A stretch of DNA of 64,000 nucleotides from Galeruca laticollis (lineage: Eukaryota > Arthropoda > Insecta > Coleoptera > Chrysomelidae): assembly GCA_963921935.1 (NCBI GenBank), contig OY998179.1, positions 62,292,222 through 62,356,221 on the forward strand. Direction: 5' to 3'. Positions 1-12,277 of the stretch are shown in pieces. Numbering within the stretch: the stretch's first letter is position 1; the number at the start of each line of letters is the position of its first letter. The notes below the pieces were generated by a model. It did not search any database, was not told the origin of the DNA, and was given only the letters and a program-made list of their open reading frames with translations. The position numbers were made by a program, and so were the translations under genes.

Positions 1-624
1 CTTCAACGAGGTTAGGTCCTCACTCTTAGAAGTTTCTTGTCCGAAGCATTTCTTGCGTTGGCTTGCAATGGCGAGGCATTCCAGAACTAGGTGATCCGGA
101 GTTTCATCCTCCTCCCCACATAATCCACACTCGTTAATCTTTGCTAGACCTATTCTTATTAAGTGCTTCCTAAGGCGGCAGTATCCTGTAAGAAAGCCCG
201 GGGGAGATGTAGCTTATCTTTACTGAGGTTCAAATATTTTCTGATTCTAGCAGTGTCAAAGTTCCACAGGAACTTTTTGGAATGTTCCAACCCGGGAAGG
301 CACCGCCAGAGTGCTTCTCTTTCGGTTTCTTCTTTCTTCCGAAACCCTTTCTTGTAGGAGCATTTTGCTACCCCACAGAAAGGCTTCAGGCCAATAAAGG
401 GCATTTGTGCTCCTTTCCTGGCAAGTGTATTGGCCTCTTCATTTCCCGTGATTCCTGAGTGGCCAGGAACCCAGACTAAAGAGACCCTGTTATTCTTGCC
501 TCATTCATCAAGTTTTTTCGGCAGTCCCATGCCAACTTTGAGTCAATGACATGGGAGCTCAATGCTTTGATAGCTGCTTGACTATCAGAATGGATCGATA
601 TGTCACATTTCTGGTGTTTCTTCC
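1..624 (-). pseudogene. C-terminal RNase H domain and Cys/His tail of a LINE ORF2 (jockey/I-like)
   Basis: The minus strand encodes the end of a non-LTR retrotransposon ORF2. Reading from about 600 downward there is an RNase H core (ISIHSDSQAAIKAL, then LVWVPGHSGITGNEEANTLA at about 480-421), the region in which this family places its catalytic aspartate and histidine-containing motifs. A tail with a Cys-Cys-His-Cys pattern (CGLCGEEDETPDHLVLEC) follows near 140-80, typical of LINEs whose ORF2 ends in RNase H. At least one stop or frame change separates the blocks, so it is a pseudogene. The N-terminal side is cut off at about 625 where Ty3/gypsy sequence begins on the other strand; the C-terminal side runs off the window start. 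Assignment to the jockey/I group is by motif only. Confidence 0.8.
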
Positions 625-626
625 TG

Positions 627-2845
627 GGAGAAATTACTCTACAATGCAAGATTGAAGACCAGACATCAAATATTGATTTCAAGATTGTTAATAGAAAAGT
701 TCCATCAATCTTAGGAAGAAAAACTGCAACAAAGTTGGGTTTAATCCAACGTATTCAAAACATTACAATTGAATCTAATCATTATCTGTTTGAGGGTCTA
801 GGTTACTTAAAAAATTATGAATATGACATTGATTTAATCGAGAATCCTACTTTTACTATTAGAGCGCCATGAAAAATTTCACATGCTCTTCATAATGATG
901 AGAAGATATAATTGGATACTATGTCACCAGTGAGTGAGCCAACACCAGTCGTCAGTCCAACGGTCATCATCATAAATGAAAATATAATCAGACTTTGCAT
1001 TGATCCAACCAACGTCAACAAAACATTATTACGAAAGAGGTTCCTACTAAAAACATTCGAAGAGATCGCAGCTAAGCCAAACGATACCAAATATCTCACA
1101 TTGCTGGATTGTAAAAGGGGATTCTGGCAAATAAAAGTTATAAAACGCACTGAAAAATACCTAACTTTCGCTACACCACGGGTAGCTGCAGGAGACTTCC
1201 TTTTGGAGTAGCTTCAGCGCCAGAAGTCTTTCATAAAGATATGACTGATCTCCTACAAGATTTACCTAAAGTCGAATGCTCATTGGACGATGTTTTAATA
1301 TATGCAAATACCAAAGAATAATTGCGTAGTATTCAAGAGAAAGTATTAAAGATCATAAGAAATGCTGGACTAAAATTAGATCCCGAAAAGTGTAATTCGA
1401 GGTGAATCAAGTAAAATTTAGAACACGTAATAACCGATAATGGACTCAAAATTGATCCTAAAAAAACGGCCGCAATCGAGTCAATCAAAACTCCAGAAAT
1501 TAAGAAGCAGCTCCAAAGATTATTGGGTATGGTATCATACCTGATTAAATGTATACCAAACCTCTCTAAAATAACACAGCCGCTAAGAGAATTGCTGAAA
1601 AAAGAAGTTGATTGGTATTGGGGCCCTGAACCAGAATCTGCAGTGAAGAAAATCAAGAACTGGTAAACAACACGCCTTTTTTTGAAATATTATGATGTTA
1701 ACAAGGATGTTACTGTGTCAGTTGATGCAAGTTCCACTTGTTTAGGTGCAGTTTTAATGCAAGAATATTAGCCCGTAACCTATGGTTCAAGAGCAATGAC
1801 TTCTGCACAACAAAACTACCCATAAATCGCGAAAGAAGTACTCAGTTTACAATGGATTGATCATCAAAAATGACAGAGTTATTGTACCAAAACCAAAAAG
1901 AAATGTTGAAGCAAATACACGCTGGCCACTTTGCAATTCAAAGTAGCTTGAAACACGCCAGACAATTGTTCTATTGGCAAGGAATGTACAAAGACATTAT
2001 ATTCGTAGACTGGTGTAGAATTTGCCAACAAGTTCAACGCAGTAACCCGAAGCTACCAATAATTACAAGGTAAATTCCAAACTTATCGTGGCAAATAGTC
2101 GCGGGTGACCTATTCTTATTTTCCAATAAAGAATATGTTATTATTAGTGAAAGTTATTCCGGTTTTATCGATTTTAAAATGCTACATGAGCAAACCTTCA
2201 GTTAAGTTACCAACATTTAAAGAACTGCTTCGGAGTGCATGGTATTCCAGAAGTGTTGGAATTGGATAATGGACCGCAATTTAGTTCACGCGAGTTCAAA
2301 AACTTGAGAAGAAACTGAGGATTTATTCATTCAACTTCAAGTCCAAAATTCCCCTGTGCAAATGGCTTGGCAGAGAAAAGCGTTGCGACTGCTAAATCGA
2401 TTTTGAGAAAATGTGAACTTGACAACTCTGATGTGCAACTTGCATTATTAAACTTTTGCAACATTACTCGCATTGAACTACTAGGTTCTCCTGCTCAACA
2501 CCTGATGAGTAGAACTACAAGAACACTGATTTCTATCTCCGAGAGGCAACTCGCTCCTAAAGTCATCTATAACGTGCCGGAAAATATATTGCAAGCTAGA
2601 AGTAAGCCAAAAACTTATGCAGATGAATGCACAAAATCTGCACAAACATGAAACGCAGGTGATCGTATCAAAGTCTAAATAGGTAAGAGAAAGTGGATAG
2701 AAGAATTAGTCCGCGAAGCTCTTAATCCACGATCGTACAATGTAACACTCAAATACGGTACAACTTATCGAAGAAATTTGGCTCATCAATACAAAGAACC
2801 AATGCAGAAATTCCATACCCTGCTGAAGTCATCCCGTTATAGAAA
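627..2845 (+). mobile_element. Decayed Ty3/gypsy pol (protease end, RT, RNase H, integrase)
   Basis: Reading across frames, the plus strand gives the pol domains in order. The end of a protease-like block (VPSILGRKTATKLGL, about 690-740) is followed by RT (YLTLLDCKRGFWQIK at about 1090; PFGVASAPEVF at about 1205; a degenerate catalytic box LDDVLIYAN at about 1285, where the usual pair of aspartates is preceded by a changed residue). An RNase H start (VSVDASSTCLGAVLMQE, about 1715) and an integrase follow: the HHCC zinc finger at 1915-2040, DNGPQF near 2265 and a C-terminal chromatin-binding-like tail to about 2840. There are many stops and frameshifts, and parts of RNase H and the integrase core are missing. 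No LTRs are recognisable on either side. It is an old, dead copy. Confidence 0.85.
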
Positions 2846-2850
2846 CTGAA

Positions 2851-3387
2851 GTGCTACGGTATAAGAGGTCACGCTTATTTTTTATTAAAAGAGTATTTAT
2901 CACAACGAAAACAAATAGTGAGTATAGGCGGAGTTTCAAGCTGTTCCAGGACGGTAACCTGTGGTGTTCCGCAGGAAACAGTCCAGTATTAGCAGAACAG
3001 GATTTAAGACAAATATGCAACTTGTTCAAATATAACAAATTAACTCTAAACAGCCAAAAAACGAGTTACTTACCGTTCACATCCTACTCCAATCACCTTC
3101 CTGATCTGGGACCATTAATAATTGATCACCAAATACAAATTTTTGAAAAGGTACGAATGAAATACTTAGGAATCGTAATAGATAGACCTTTAAGGTGGGA
3201 CTTACAAGTAAACAACGTCAAGCATAAATTGAGAGGTCTGCTGACTAAATTCAGATTCTTGGCTGATTTCTTGACTTTGAAAAACCTTGAAATTTTGTAT
3301 TTCTCGTTGGTGCAATCTCAGTTGCAATATGGTATCATAGGTTGGGGAGGTGTAACAGAAAGCAATTTGCAGGGTCTTAATGTATGA
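2851..3387 (+). pseudogene. LINE reverse transcriptase fragment (C-terminal half)
   Basis: An open stretch of 178 codons contains the post-catalytic part of a non-LTR RT: an LTLNSQKT block (about 3040), then KYLGIVIDRPLRWDLQV (about 3160) and SLVQSQLQYGIIGWGG near the end. These match the thumb region of LINE RTs that lie after the YxDD box. Upstream, around 2950-2985, another frame reads VTCGVPQ, the remains of RT motif B, so a deletion and a frameshift have removed the catalytic box between them. The fragment abuts the gypsy copy on the left and has no poly(A)-type tail. The clade is not certain. Confidence 0.7.
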
Positions 3388-3603
3388 AGACCATACCGGC
3401 AGAGAAGGAGGAGAAGAAGGACTTCAGTACGGCGGATCTGGCGCAAATGACAACCCTGCTTTTGGTGACATATGAAAGCAACAATATAAGGGCACTTTTT
3501 TGTCCTAGGGTTATGAAACTTGCCCTAAAGGCGGAAGAACTACTATTAGTCAATGGCATAAGAATGTAGAAGGCAAGGAGAAACCACTACATTAAAGATC
3601 CAC
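3388..3603 (+). other. Unrecognised open frame between LINE fragments
   Basis: A 61-codon open frame rich in Lys and Glu (AEKEEKKDFSTADLAQM) followed by a second short frame. I recognise no domain. It lies directly upstream of the RTE-type endonuclease and may be part of that element's 5' region or of an older insertion. Confidence 0.25.
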
Positions 3604-6498
3604 GTGGATTTCTCTTGTATAATCATCATGGCTATACAACAAAACACAAACTTTACTGATCATGGATATCGCATACCAAGATCCGGCAGGGGAGGAAGCC
3701 CAAAGCGAGACCACAGGGCCTCCCAGGTCGTTAACCTGCGAAATCCCTGTGACAAATCGAAGCCAACAACAGCACAACACCAAATTGGAAATAAACTACT
3801 AAAGATTGGCACATGGAATGTCAGGAGTATGTTTGGGTCGGGAAATATGCATAATGTGATACAAGAGATGGAAAGACTATGTATGGATATACTCGGTATC
3901 AGCGACAGCAGGTGGCCAGATTCGGGCCAACTCACCACGGCAAACGGTATGATATATTTCTCTGGAAATAATGAGGCCCAACATAGGAATGGAGTTGCAG
4001 TTCTTGTGTCGAAAAATACTATGTCATCGGTGATTGGTTTCACTCCTATATCAGATGGAATCATGCTTTTACAACTTCAAACAGATACGAGCAAACTAAA
4101 CATCATACAAGTATATGCTCCTACAGCCAAAAAACCTGATGAAGAGATCGATCTATTTTACGGAGGTGTTCAGTAAGTCCTATCTTCAATAAAATCAAGA
4201 GATGTTACAATTATCTTAGGCGATTTTAATGCTAAGATTGGAAACGGGAAATGTGATAAATACGTAGGCGAGTACGGACTTGGGATGAGAAATGAAAGAT
4301 GTGACAGGTTGCTAGAATTTTGCCAAGTGAACAACTACATAATAACAAACACTTTCTACAAACTTCCCATGCGAAGACTATATACCTGGAAATCTCCGCA
4401 AAACAACAAAAAGAAACCGGTAAGAAATAAAATAGACTATTTTTTGGTAAATGAAAGATACAGAAATGGTGAAACTTACGAAAACTTGATCTGGAAGAAG
4501 AAAATCAGAACCAACATGATATAAATAAGAAATGGCATCACTTTAAATCAGCGTTGATGGAACCTATGAAAGAAATTTGTAAGAATGAGATACGTACAGC
4601 AAAACACGACTGGATGACCGATGAAATTGTACATCTCATAAATAGAAGAAGAACTTACAAATGCGAACAACAATACTAAACAATACAAGTCGAAATACGA
4701 AAGAAAATCAGAGTGGCAAAGGAAAATTTCTATAAAACAAAATGTGAAGAAATCGAAGAACTGCAACAAAAACATGACAGCTTCAATATACACAAGAAAG
4801 TAAAAGAACTAGCAGGAATGCAAAGAAGGAAGCGACTCAATACATTATACGACATAGATGGTAGAATAATAACAGATATAGAAGAAAAACTAAAAGCCTG
4901 GAAAAATTATGTCGAGGAACTCTTTGAAGACCATAGACAGAAGGAATACCTTGAATGCGCGGACAGAGACGAAGTACCAGAAATAACAAAGAAAGAAGTT
5001 TTATATGCTCTAAACTCGCTGAAAAACAGGAGGGCACCAGGCCCAGATGAACTACCAACCGAAGTTCTCAAACTTATTGAAGAAGAGCAGATACATGTCT
5101 TGGTGGATCTGTTTAACAGCATCTATAAATCAGGAATCATACCACAGGAATCGCTGATATCAACTTTTATAACGCTACCAAAGAAAAGAAATCCTAAACA
5201 TTGTCAAGATTATCGCACTATAAGTCTAATGGGACATACCTTGAAAGCATTATTAAAAGTCATACATACCAGAATATATAGGAAACTAGAACAGGACATC
5301 AGTGAAACTCAATTCGGGTTTAGAAATGGCCTGGGTACCCATGAAGCGTTATTCGCACTTAACGTTATGTCCCAGAGATGCCTAGACATGAACCAGGATA
5401 TGTATCTATGCTTTATTGACTACACTAAAGCCTTTGATAAAGTGCCCATGATCACCTTTTAAAACTGTTGCAGGCAAAAAACTTAGACTCTAGAGATATC
5501 AACATTATTTCAAATCTCTATTATGGTCAAAGAGCAGTAGTGAAGATAGAAGAAAATACAACTGAAGATATAGAAATAAAAAGAGGAGTTCGTCAGGGAT
5601 GTGTGCTTTCACCAATCCTTTTTAACGCATACTCGGAAGATATCATGAATAGAGCACTGGCTGATCAGGTATATGGCATTAAAATCAATGGAAGACCAAT
5701 CAACAATCTAAGATATGCCGATGATACAGTGCTGATAGCCGAAACACTTCAAGACCTACAGAAACTTGTTAATGCAGTTGTGGAAGCTAGTGAGGAATAT
5801 GGACTGTCATTAAACACAAACAAAACCAAATTGATGGTTATAACAAAATCGGTCCAAAACATCGGAAATATATTAATACATAACCAACCAATTTAAAGAG
5901 TGAGAAAATACAATTTTCTGGGAACTCTTTTCAATGAAAATGCGGACTGCTCTCAGGAGATAAAAATCCGAATTGAAAAAGCGCGGAGTACTTTCACGAG
6001 GATGAAACGAGTATTCTGCAGTCGAGATCTCAGCTTGAAACTCAAATTGCACCTTATGAGATGCTATGTTCTGTCAGTGCTGTACTATGGCATGGAATCA
6101 TGGACATTAAAGAAGAACGATGTAAAGAAAGTAGAGACATTTGAGTTCTGGGTGTATCGCAGGATTTTGAGAATCTCATGGGTACAGAAAGTCACTAATG
6201 CCGAAGTGTTGAGAAGGATAAAACAAGACAAGGAAATTGTCCTGACTATTAAAAAAAGGAAGCTGCTCTACCTGAGTCACGTTATGAGGGGGGAAAAATA
6301 TCAACTGCTCCAGCTCGTTGTGCAAGGAAAAATAAGTGGAAGAAGATCAATAGGAAGGAGAAGACATTCCTGGTTAGAAAATCTTCGCGAATGGTTCAAC
6401 GCCACCAATAGTCACCTTTTTACAGCAGCGGTATCCAAAATACGAATAGCCTTGATGATTGCCAACCTTCGGAACGAAGACGACACTTGAAGAAGAAG
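3604..6498 (+). mobile_element. RTE/BovB-type LINE, nearly full-length, inactivated
   Basis: An AP-type endonuclease begins with LLKIGTWNVRSM (about 3800) and continues through a CMDILGISDSRW block and VIVLGDFNA-like IILGDFNAKIG (about 4195) to KIDYFLVNERY (about 4425). The end of the endonuclease is deleted. The RT follows in another frame: a NRRAPGPDELP block (about 5030), motif A FIDYTKAFDKV (about 5410), motif B RQGCVLSPILFN (about 5595), motif C YADD (about 5715), then a long C-terminal domain with LHLMRCYVLSVLYYGMESWTL and a basic region ending in NLRNEDDT at 6487. This is the domain order of RTE-clade proteins, often annotated as craniofacial development protein 2-like. Stops at about 4174, 5462 and 5894 and frame changes at about 4500-4700 inactivate it. 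A short GAA repeat directly after the stop is the likely 3' end. Confidence 0.88.
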
Positions 6499-8885
6499 AA
6501 TTTATTACAAAAGTGGATACTGAGAATCATTTATGAAAAAGATATAAGGTTTCCTAATAAAATGCTGAAATTATAGGTGGGTGTCTATTTGTCGTTTTAA
6601 TAAGGTGGCTGTATGTCTATTTTATATTTGGTGGTGTTTTATAAGTGTATTTTTTAATTATGTGAAAATATCACGTACAAGCGTCTTCGGCGCTTCAGTG
6701 ATTTTATGTTTATTCATGTATTTCAACAATAATTACTTTGTAAATTGTTTATTGCATTGTATTGTATTCCTTGAATAAACATTATTATTATTATTATATT
6801 TTAATTACCTGCAGACTTTGGTTTAGAGGCAAATTTCTACAACACCGTTCATTTTAGCTCCATAAAAGGTTATTAGTTTTTTAACTAAACATAATCAGGC
6901 AATTAAAAACAAAATTAAAAAAAAATGTGCTCCAGTGGCGTAAAAAATAGGGGGATAAAAGTGACAACTAACCCTGACAGCGCGCCACTGGCTAAATTCT
7001 TTCATAGTTTTTTTATGTCAAAATATTACTTTATTAAAGAACATATTGATCGCCAAATATTAAAAAAAATTTAGGAGTTCTTGACTTATGGCAAATTTTT
7101 TATTTTGATTTGAAATTTTGAACACACTACATCTCAGCAACTAGGCCCCGTGAGGGTTCGTATTCCTATATCAAAATGAATCATTTATTTAGATATCTCT
7201 GTGGTAGATCGTTGTTGGTCGAATATAGAAACACCCTGTAGATCATACAAAATTGAGGTGTAAAATATGAATAGTATGAAAAAGGTATTTGCAATGTTGC
7301 TAAATTAGTTTCCATAAAAAGTCCAACTACCCCAAGAAAACCCATTATCTCAAAAGTTGATTACAACATCCCCACGCAAAAACCGACCCACCCTATTATG
7401 AAATCCAATTAACTGTTGCATTATTCTTAAGAACCGTTACAATAAAAATATAGCCCCAACCGCTCAGTTATAATTATTCACTTTTACCCCCTCGCACCAC
7501 GTCACAGTCAGTTAAACTTCAACAGGTAGATAAATTTGAATTGAAGGGTAGTGATGCATATGATTTTCATCATTTAGTCCAATTAAATGCAAAACATTCG
7601 TGAGAAAACCTCAACAGGTCTCCGGATATTTGAAAACAAAAAAAACAAGCCCGGAAATTATTTCAAAATACTTGTTACTACGTTCAGGTAATTTGGTACA
7701 TATGTAAACATGATTAGGGGTGATTTATTAAACACAAAAATTTAATTTTGAGTTTTCTAAGTTATTTGTTATGGGTTGTTAGTTGTAAATAGTTATAGAG
7801 TAACCCTCAGTAGCACACAAGTGTGTGAATTTCTCTTTTAGCTACGTAAGTTGTTGTTATTAACATTAATTTGTACAAGATCAATCCATTGAAAAACATC
7901 ACAGATATATAATACAAGTATAGATAAAATTATTTACATTGAAAGGCGGTCAATCATTAAAAAAAGACGTAATGCGTAGCTATATCGTAAACTAAAGAAT
8001 TAAGAACCAACATCGCTTGTGATTTGATGTGATGGGCGCAATTGCCAGATTGTACTTATCCACAGCACTGATAGGTTTAGTGAAAATAATTTGATAGGTA
8101 ATATTACTACATGCTCCTATTTATTGGTTCCGCATATTTCACATGGATACATACTGTTTAAGCCAATGGATATATTTCTGAACCTAAAAAACTGTAGATG
8201 TAAACTAGTTTTTTCAAATATAGTTAATGTTATCAGATATAACGTCGCAAAAAAAATATATTTTTAATTAGTCGCTTATCATTCATTAAATGATTAATAG
8301 TAAGGTCCGTCAATTTTGTAGTTGTGACGTTGCCAGAGCGGTTCTGTTGTTGCTCTAAGTGTTTTTGTGTTTATTTTAAAGTATTTTTATGTAATTTTGT
8401 TCGTTAAAACTATTAATAATGGTACGAGAGTTTATTTTTCGTGAAAAACTCGATAATGTGGGTGCCGAAGTGTCTTTTCATAAGTATGGTTATAGTATAT
8501 AGGAAACTTTTGCTTGTATCAGAGGCGTAGATTTACAGCAGCTTTTTGGTGATGGATAAATAAATGCCAAAATAACAACAAGGGTTTTATTGCAGAACAA
8601 AGATTTTGTAACGTTATGTTACTTTGTCAGCTTGAAAAATTATAAAATACTATGTAAAAAAATACTTAAACTCCACCATTTTACTATTATTTGAAACCAT
8701 CATGATGTCAGCAACATATTGAACTCACTATCCAACTGGGTATTTATTTAAAATGATTTATTAAAAAGTTATTGATATCTGCAAATTCAGCGATCTTATC
8801 ATTTTTAGCCCTGACCAAGTAATAAAATATTACTGAAGCTTGGTTTGTATGAAAGAATCTGTCTTTTTAATCCTGAAAATCACTA
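6499..8885. other. Non-coding stretch with small repeat remnants
   Basis: There is no credible gene. Within it, 6550-6800 ends in AATAAA followed by an ATT repeat, which looks like the 3' end of another LINE. At 6933-6990 the termini CAGTGGCG and CGCCACTG face each other 58 bp apart, resembling a collapsed hAT-type MITE. Around 7225-7240 a TAGAAACACCCTGTA motif resembles a mariner-type inverted terminus. Nothing is recognised from 7300 to 8880. Confidence 0.4.
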
Positions 8886-8991
8886 TTGACCTATTCGCAT
8901 TTATTTCACGTTATTCAATATTTTAGATTTATAAAATCTATTAATATTTCTTTAAAGTTGAAAAAAATGAATGTGAGTATTCTTGAACTCT

Positions 8992-11790
8992 TATTTTCTC
9001 TTAGCTTCCCCACCGAATTGCAAGCAAGAAATATTTGGCTGTCACTTATTGGTCTTGAAGAAACTGAAGTTTTTGAAAAAATAACAGTACTTTGTTCAGA
9101 TCATTTCGATCCTGCAGATATCCTTATTAAAGTAAATGAAGTAAGATACCATAAGCCTGGAGTAATGCTAAAATTTCAACATTCTTTGCTTCCATCAAGC
9201 TGATTTAGGTAAAAATTTATGAATAAATATATTGAATGCATAGGTAATGCCTTGTTCTACTTTTAGTTAGCTCACCCTCAAAAGTGCTGCTTAGCTACAT
9301 ATATATTATTTGTTACAGCTCAGATTCAGAAGACATTTTTGACAGTCCTACAAAGAAACAAGATGTTGCATCTGCAGGGGCGATAGTAAGAAAGAGCTTA
9401 TTTACGGATGATAGGTAATTAATTATTTAAAGAAATTATTGCAAAATAATTAAAAAAAATTACATTTTATTCAGGACAAGATAGTGGTTAACATATCTTA
9501 ACATATTATGAAACGTCAGATTGACATATCTGAAATTATAATAGAAAAAAAACAGATACCATTTTATTACAGGAAAAGGCGTTATGTCGGAGATTTGGAT
9601 GACAGCGATTTTTCCACTCCAGAAAAGCGACGTAGGAACATTTCGCTAGTTAAAGAAGAAATTGAACGCCAAAGCACCAAAATTCAGTGTCTGCAGAAAT
9701 CTGTCCGAAGGATGAGAAATCGTATTGTTTCTTCAAAAAATCTAATGAGCTACCTTAAGCAAAAATCCCTCATTACAAAAAAGTCTGAGTCTACTATAAC
9801 GGTAATTATTTTATTATCGTTTTAAAATTTGAAAAAAATAATCGAATTTTTTAGTCTCCATTGTCGGGAACCTCAGCTGGTATCTTTGAAAGACTATTGA
9901 AGGGGCCTTCAAGGCAAAAATTCAATCCAAGTATGAGATGCTTTGCTTTAACTTCAGCATTTTATTCCTCCAAGGCATACTACTTTGTCCGTAAAACCTT
10001 TGATCGTATATTACCACATTTGGAGACAATTAGTAAATGGTATAGATCTATTGATGGTACTCCAGGGTTTAGTAAAGAGGCTCTTGATGCTCTCACCCTT
10101 AAACAAGAATCAGCCAACCCCCTATACTGTAACTTGGTATTAGATGAGATGTCCATAAGAAGACAAGTTGAATGGCCTGTAAAAAAGTTTACAGGATATG
10201 TTGATCTTGGGACAGAATTTAATACAGACTCATTACCTGAAGCAAGAGAAGCCTTGATTTTCATGCTATTCTGTTTAAATGGATCTTGGAATATACTAGT
10301 CGGCTATTTTTTATTGGACGGGTTAGCTTCCACTGAAAAAGCTGGACCTGTAAGAAAGTACCTGGAGTTTATACATGAAAGTGGAGTAACTGTGACATCG
10401 TCAATATTTTATGGTGCACTAGTCAACTCAAGGATGGCTGAAAATCTAGGAGCAAATTTTGGCGATTCAAATAATTTAAAAACTAGTTTCGCACATCCAA
10501 TTACTGGCAAGGAAGTTTTCATTTTTCTAGATCGATGCCAAGCTGGTACGAAATTGCGTTGGGGATCAAACAAACAATCATGAAATAAGAGACCAAAAAA
10601 ACACGGTATAAAATGGTCTTTTATTGAAAGTTTATTTGAGAAACAAACCACAGAAGGACTAACTTCTGCTACTAAAATCAAGCTAAGGCATTTACAATGT
10701 GAACGTGAAAAGATGAAGGTACGCCTGGCAACGCAAACTCTTTGTAAAAGTGTTGCCATTGATTTTCTCCGTGAGGACCTACAGTGTCCCGAATTTGCAA
10801 ATTCCGAACCTACATCCAATTTCATTCTAGTATTTAATAACATATTTGACATATTTAATTCAAAAAATAGATTTGTAAAATATATTTATAAAATGTCTAA
10901 AATAACATAAAAACCATTTTTTGAATATATGGAAATTGTAAAAAATTATATACTTGGGTTTACCTTAAATAAGACTCCAATTGTTGAATCTGCAAGAAAG
11001 ACTGGTTTTCTTGGATTTCCTATATGCATTGATAGTCTAAAAAACATGCTCAACTTCTATGTTGAACAAGTAAAACAACTAAAATATTTATTGACATATA
11101 AGTTATCTCAGGATCACCTTGAATTATTTTTTTTGAGCTATTCGTAGCAAGGGGGGCTATAATAACAACCCGACAGCCAGGCAAGACAAAAACAGGTAAC
11201 ACTGTAGACTCACATGCGGCTCAGGTAATTTACTCAGTAGGTCAGATGATGGGGAAAATTTAGAAGAATCTGAAGACTATTAAGATTTTTTAGTCACAGT
11301 AAATATGAAGATAGCAGAATCTAATTTTTTTATGTCGCCATCTTGGGACTTAACTTCATATGTCCAAGATGTTGTATCATATATTGCTGGATTTGTAGCT
11401 GAATCATTAAAAAAGTGTATTACTTGTTCTAAGTGTGTCAATATGTTGGAACAGGATACAACTTGTTCAAAACTGCAAGTAAGAAAGGTTTATGATGGTC
11501 TTAAAAATCCAAGTGATATGGTAATGAATATATGTAAGGCTGGAGAAAAATATTCCAGATTTTTTCATAAAACTCATGACATATTTAGTAAAAATATTGA
11601 GGGGTTTGTTGAATTTATTAACTTCTGAAACCATTAGCGTTTTACCATCAAATGTATTTGATTTGTTTGGTGTACATCTTTATGATGGTGATATTTTAGA
11701 CAATCATGCTATGGAATTATTAAAATTAATTCTCAAAAGTTATTTCACCATTAGAATCCATCATAAAACCTCCAAATTGATTTACTGAGA
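8992..11790 (+). pseudogene. P-element/THAP9-like transposase, intron-containing, broken
   Basis: The second half of a THAP zinc-finger domain is encoded at 9005-9185 (FPTELQARNIW, then CSDHF, the C-x2-H pair); the first Cys pair is missing. Exon-like blocks follow with matching splice sites: acceptor TTACAG near 9319 and donor GTAATT near 9415; acceptor at 9572 and donor at about 9802 around a basic, coiled-coil-like segment; acceptor at 9854. The next exon carries the RNase H-like core with LVLDEMSI (about 10,140), where the P family has its first catalytic Asp. The second-Asp region near 10,530 reads FIFLDRCQ. Past a stop at 10,581 the homology continues (MKVRLATQTLCKSVA; FDIFNSKNRF) to a C-terminal block DVVSYIAGFVAESLKK at about 11,350. 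Several stops make it dead. The terminal repeats are not identified. Confidence 0.85.
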
Positions 11791-12080
11791 AAAAAAATCG
11801 ATCAGGAAGTATTAATACAAAGGTAATTTTATTTAGAAATGAATAATGTAAATATATTTTTAGTTAAAACTTAAAAAACGAGTATTTACTTCACCCTTAG
11901 AATAATTTCAAGTTGTTTTCTTTTATTAAATCCAAAAGTTCCTTATCACTGAAAGGTATCAAATTATCATTTTGTTTGTTTTTATGAACAAGTAATATAA
12001 TTTTATATTTTTTCTTCTACTCATAAAATCGTAGATTTTCGTATTATTGAGGCCAAAGGTACCTAAAACCAATAAGTCAA
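11791..12080. other. Spacer between P-like pseudogene and piggyBac end
   Basis: AT-rich. On the minus strand a short frame at about 11,955-11,895 reads IPFSDKELLDLIKENN and ends in a stop, and an acceptor-like TTGGTTTTAG precedes a related frame at about 12,060. It could be the last exon of something, but I recognise no family. Confidence 0.25.
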
Positions 12081-12138
12081 CCCTTCGTGTGTAAGGTAAA
12101 AAATATAACACGGAGCGTGAGGTGGGTGTAATATACCC
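12081..12138 (+). repeat. Left terminal region of the piggyBac element
   Basis: CCCTTCGTGTGTAAGGT at 12,081-12,097 matches the opposite end of the element (18,558 down to 18,542) at 13 of 17 positions by eye. It is preceded by TCAA in place of the canonical TTAA target. A subterminal near-palindrome GGTGGGTGTAATATACCC lies at 12,121-12,138 and recurs with one difference at 18,357-18,374. Confidence 0.7.
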
Positions 12139-12194
12139 GGAAAGCAAATTGCAGTAAAATTCAATTATTTCAAGTAAATACTTAGTTGTTTATG

Positions 12195-12195
<1 letters not shown>

Positions 12196-12275
<80 letters not shown>
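12196..12275. repeat. (AT)n microsatellite, left flank of PLE composite
   Basis: About 80 bp of uninterrupted AT dinucleotides. A second long AT tract at 16,216-16,297 brackets the same inserted block on the other side. Confidence 0.95.

Positions 12276-12277
<2 letters not shown>

Noticed and set aside
3660..4064. 134-codon minus-strand frame
   Set aside because: It overlaps the LINE endonuclease, which has clear motifs on the plus strand.
7130..7240. GGGTTCGTATTCC-like box suggesting a tRNA or SINE promoter
   Set aside because: No matching A box or cloverleaf could be drawn, and the segment ends in a mariner-like terminus.
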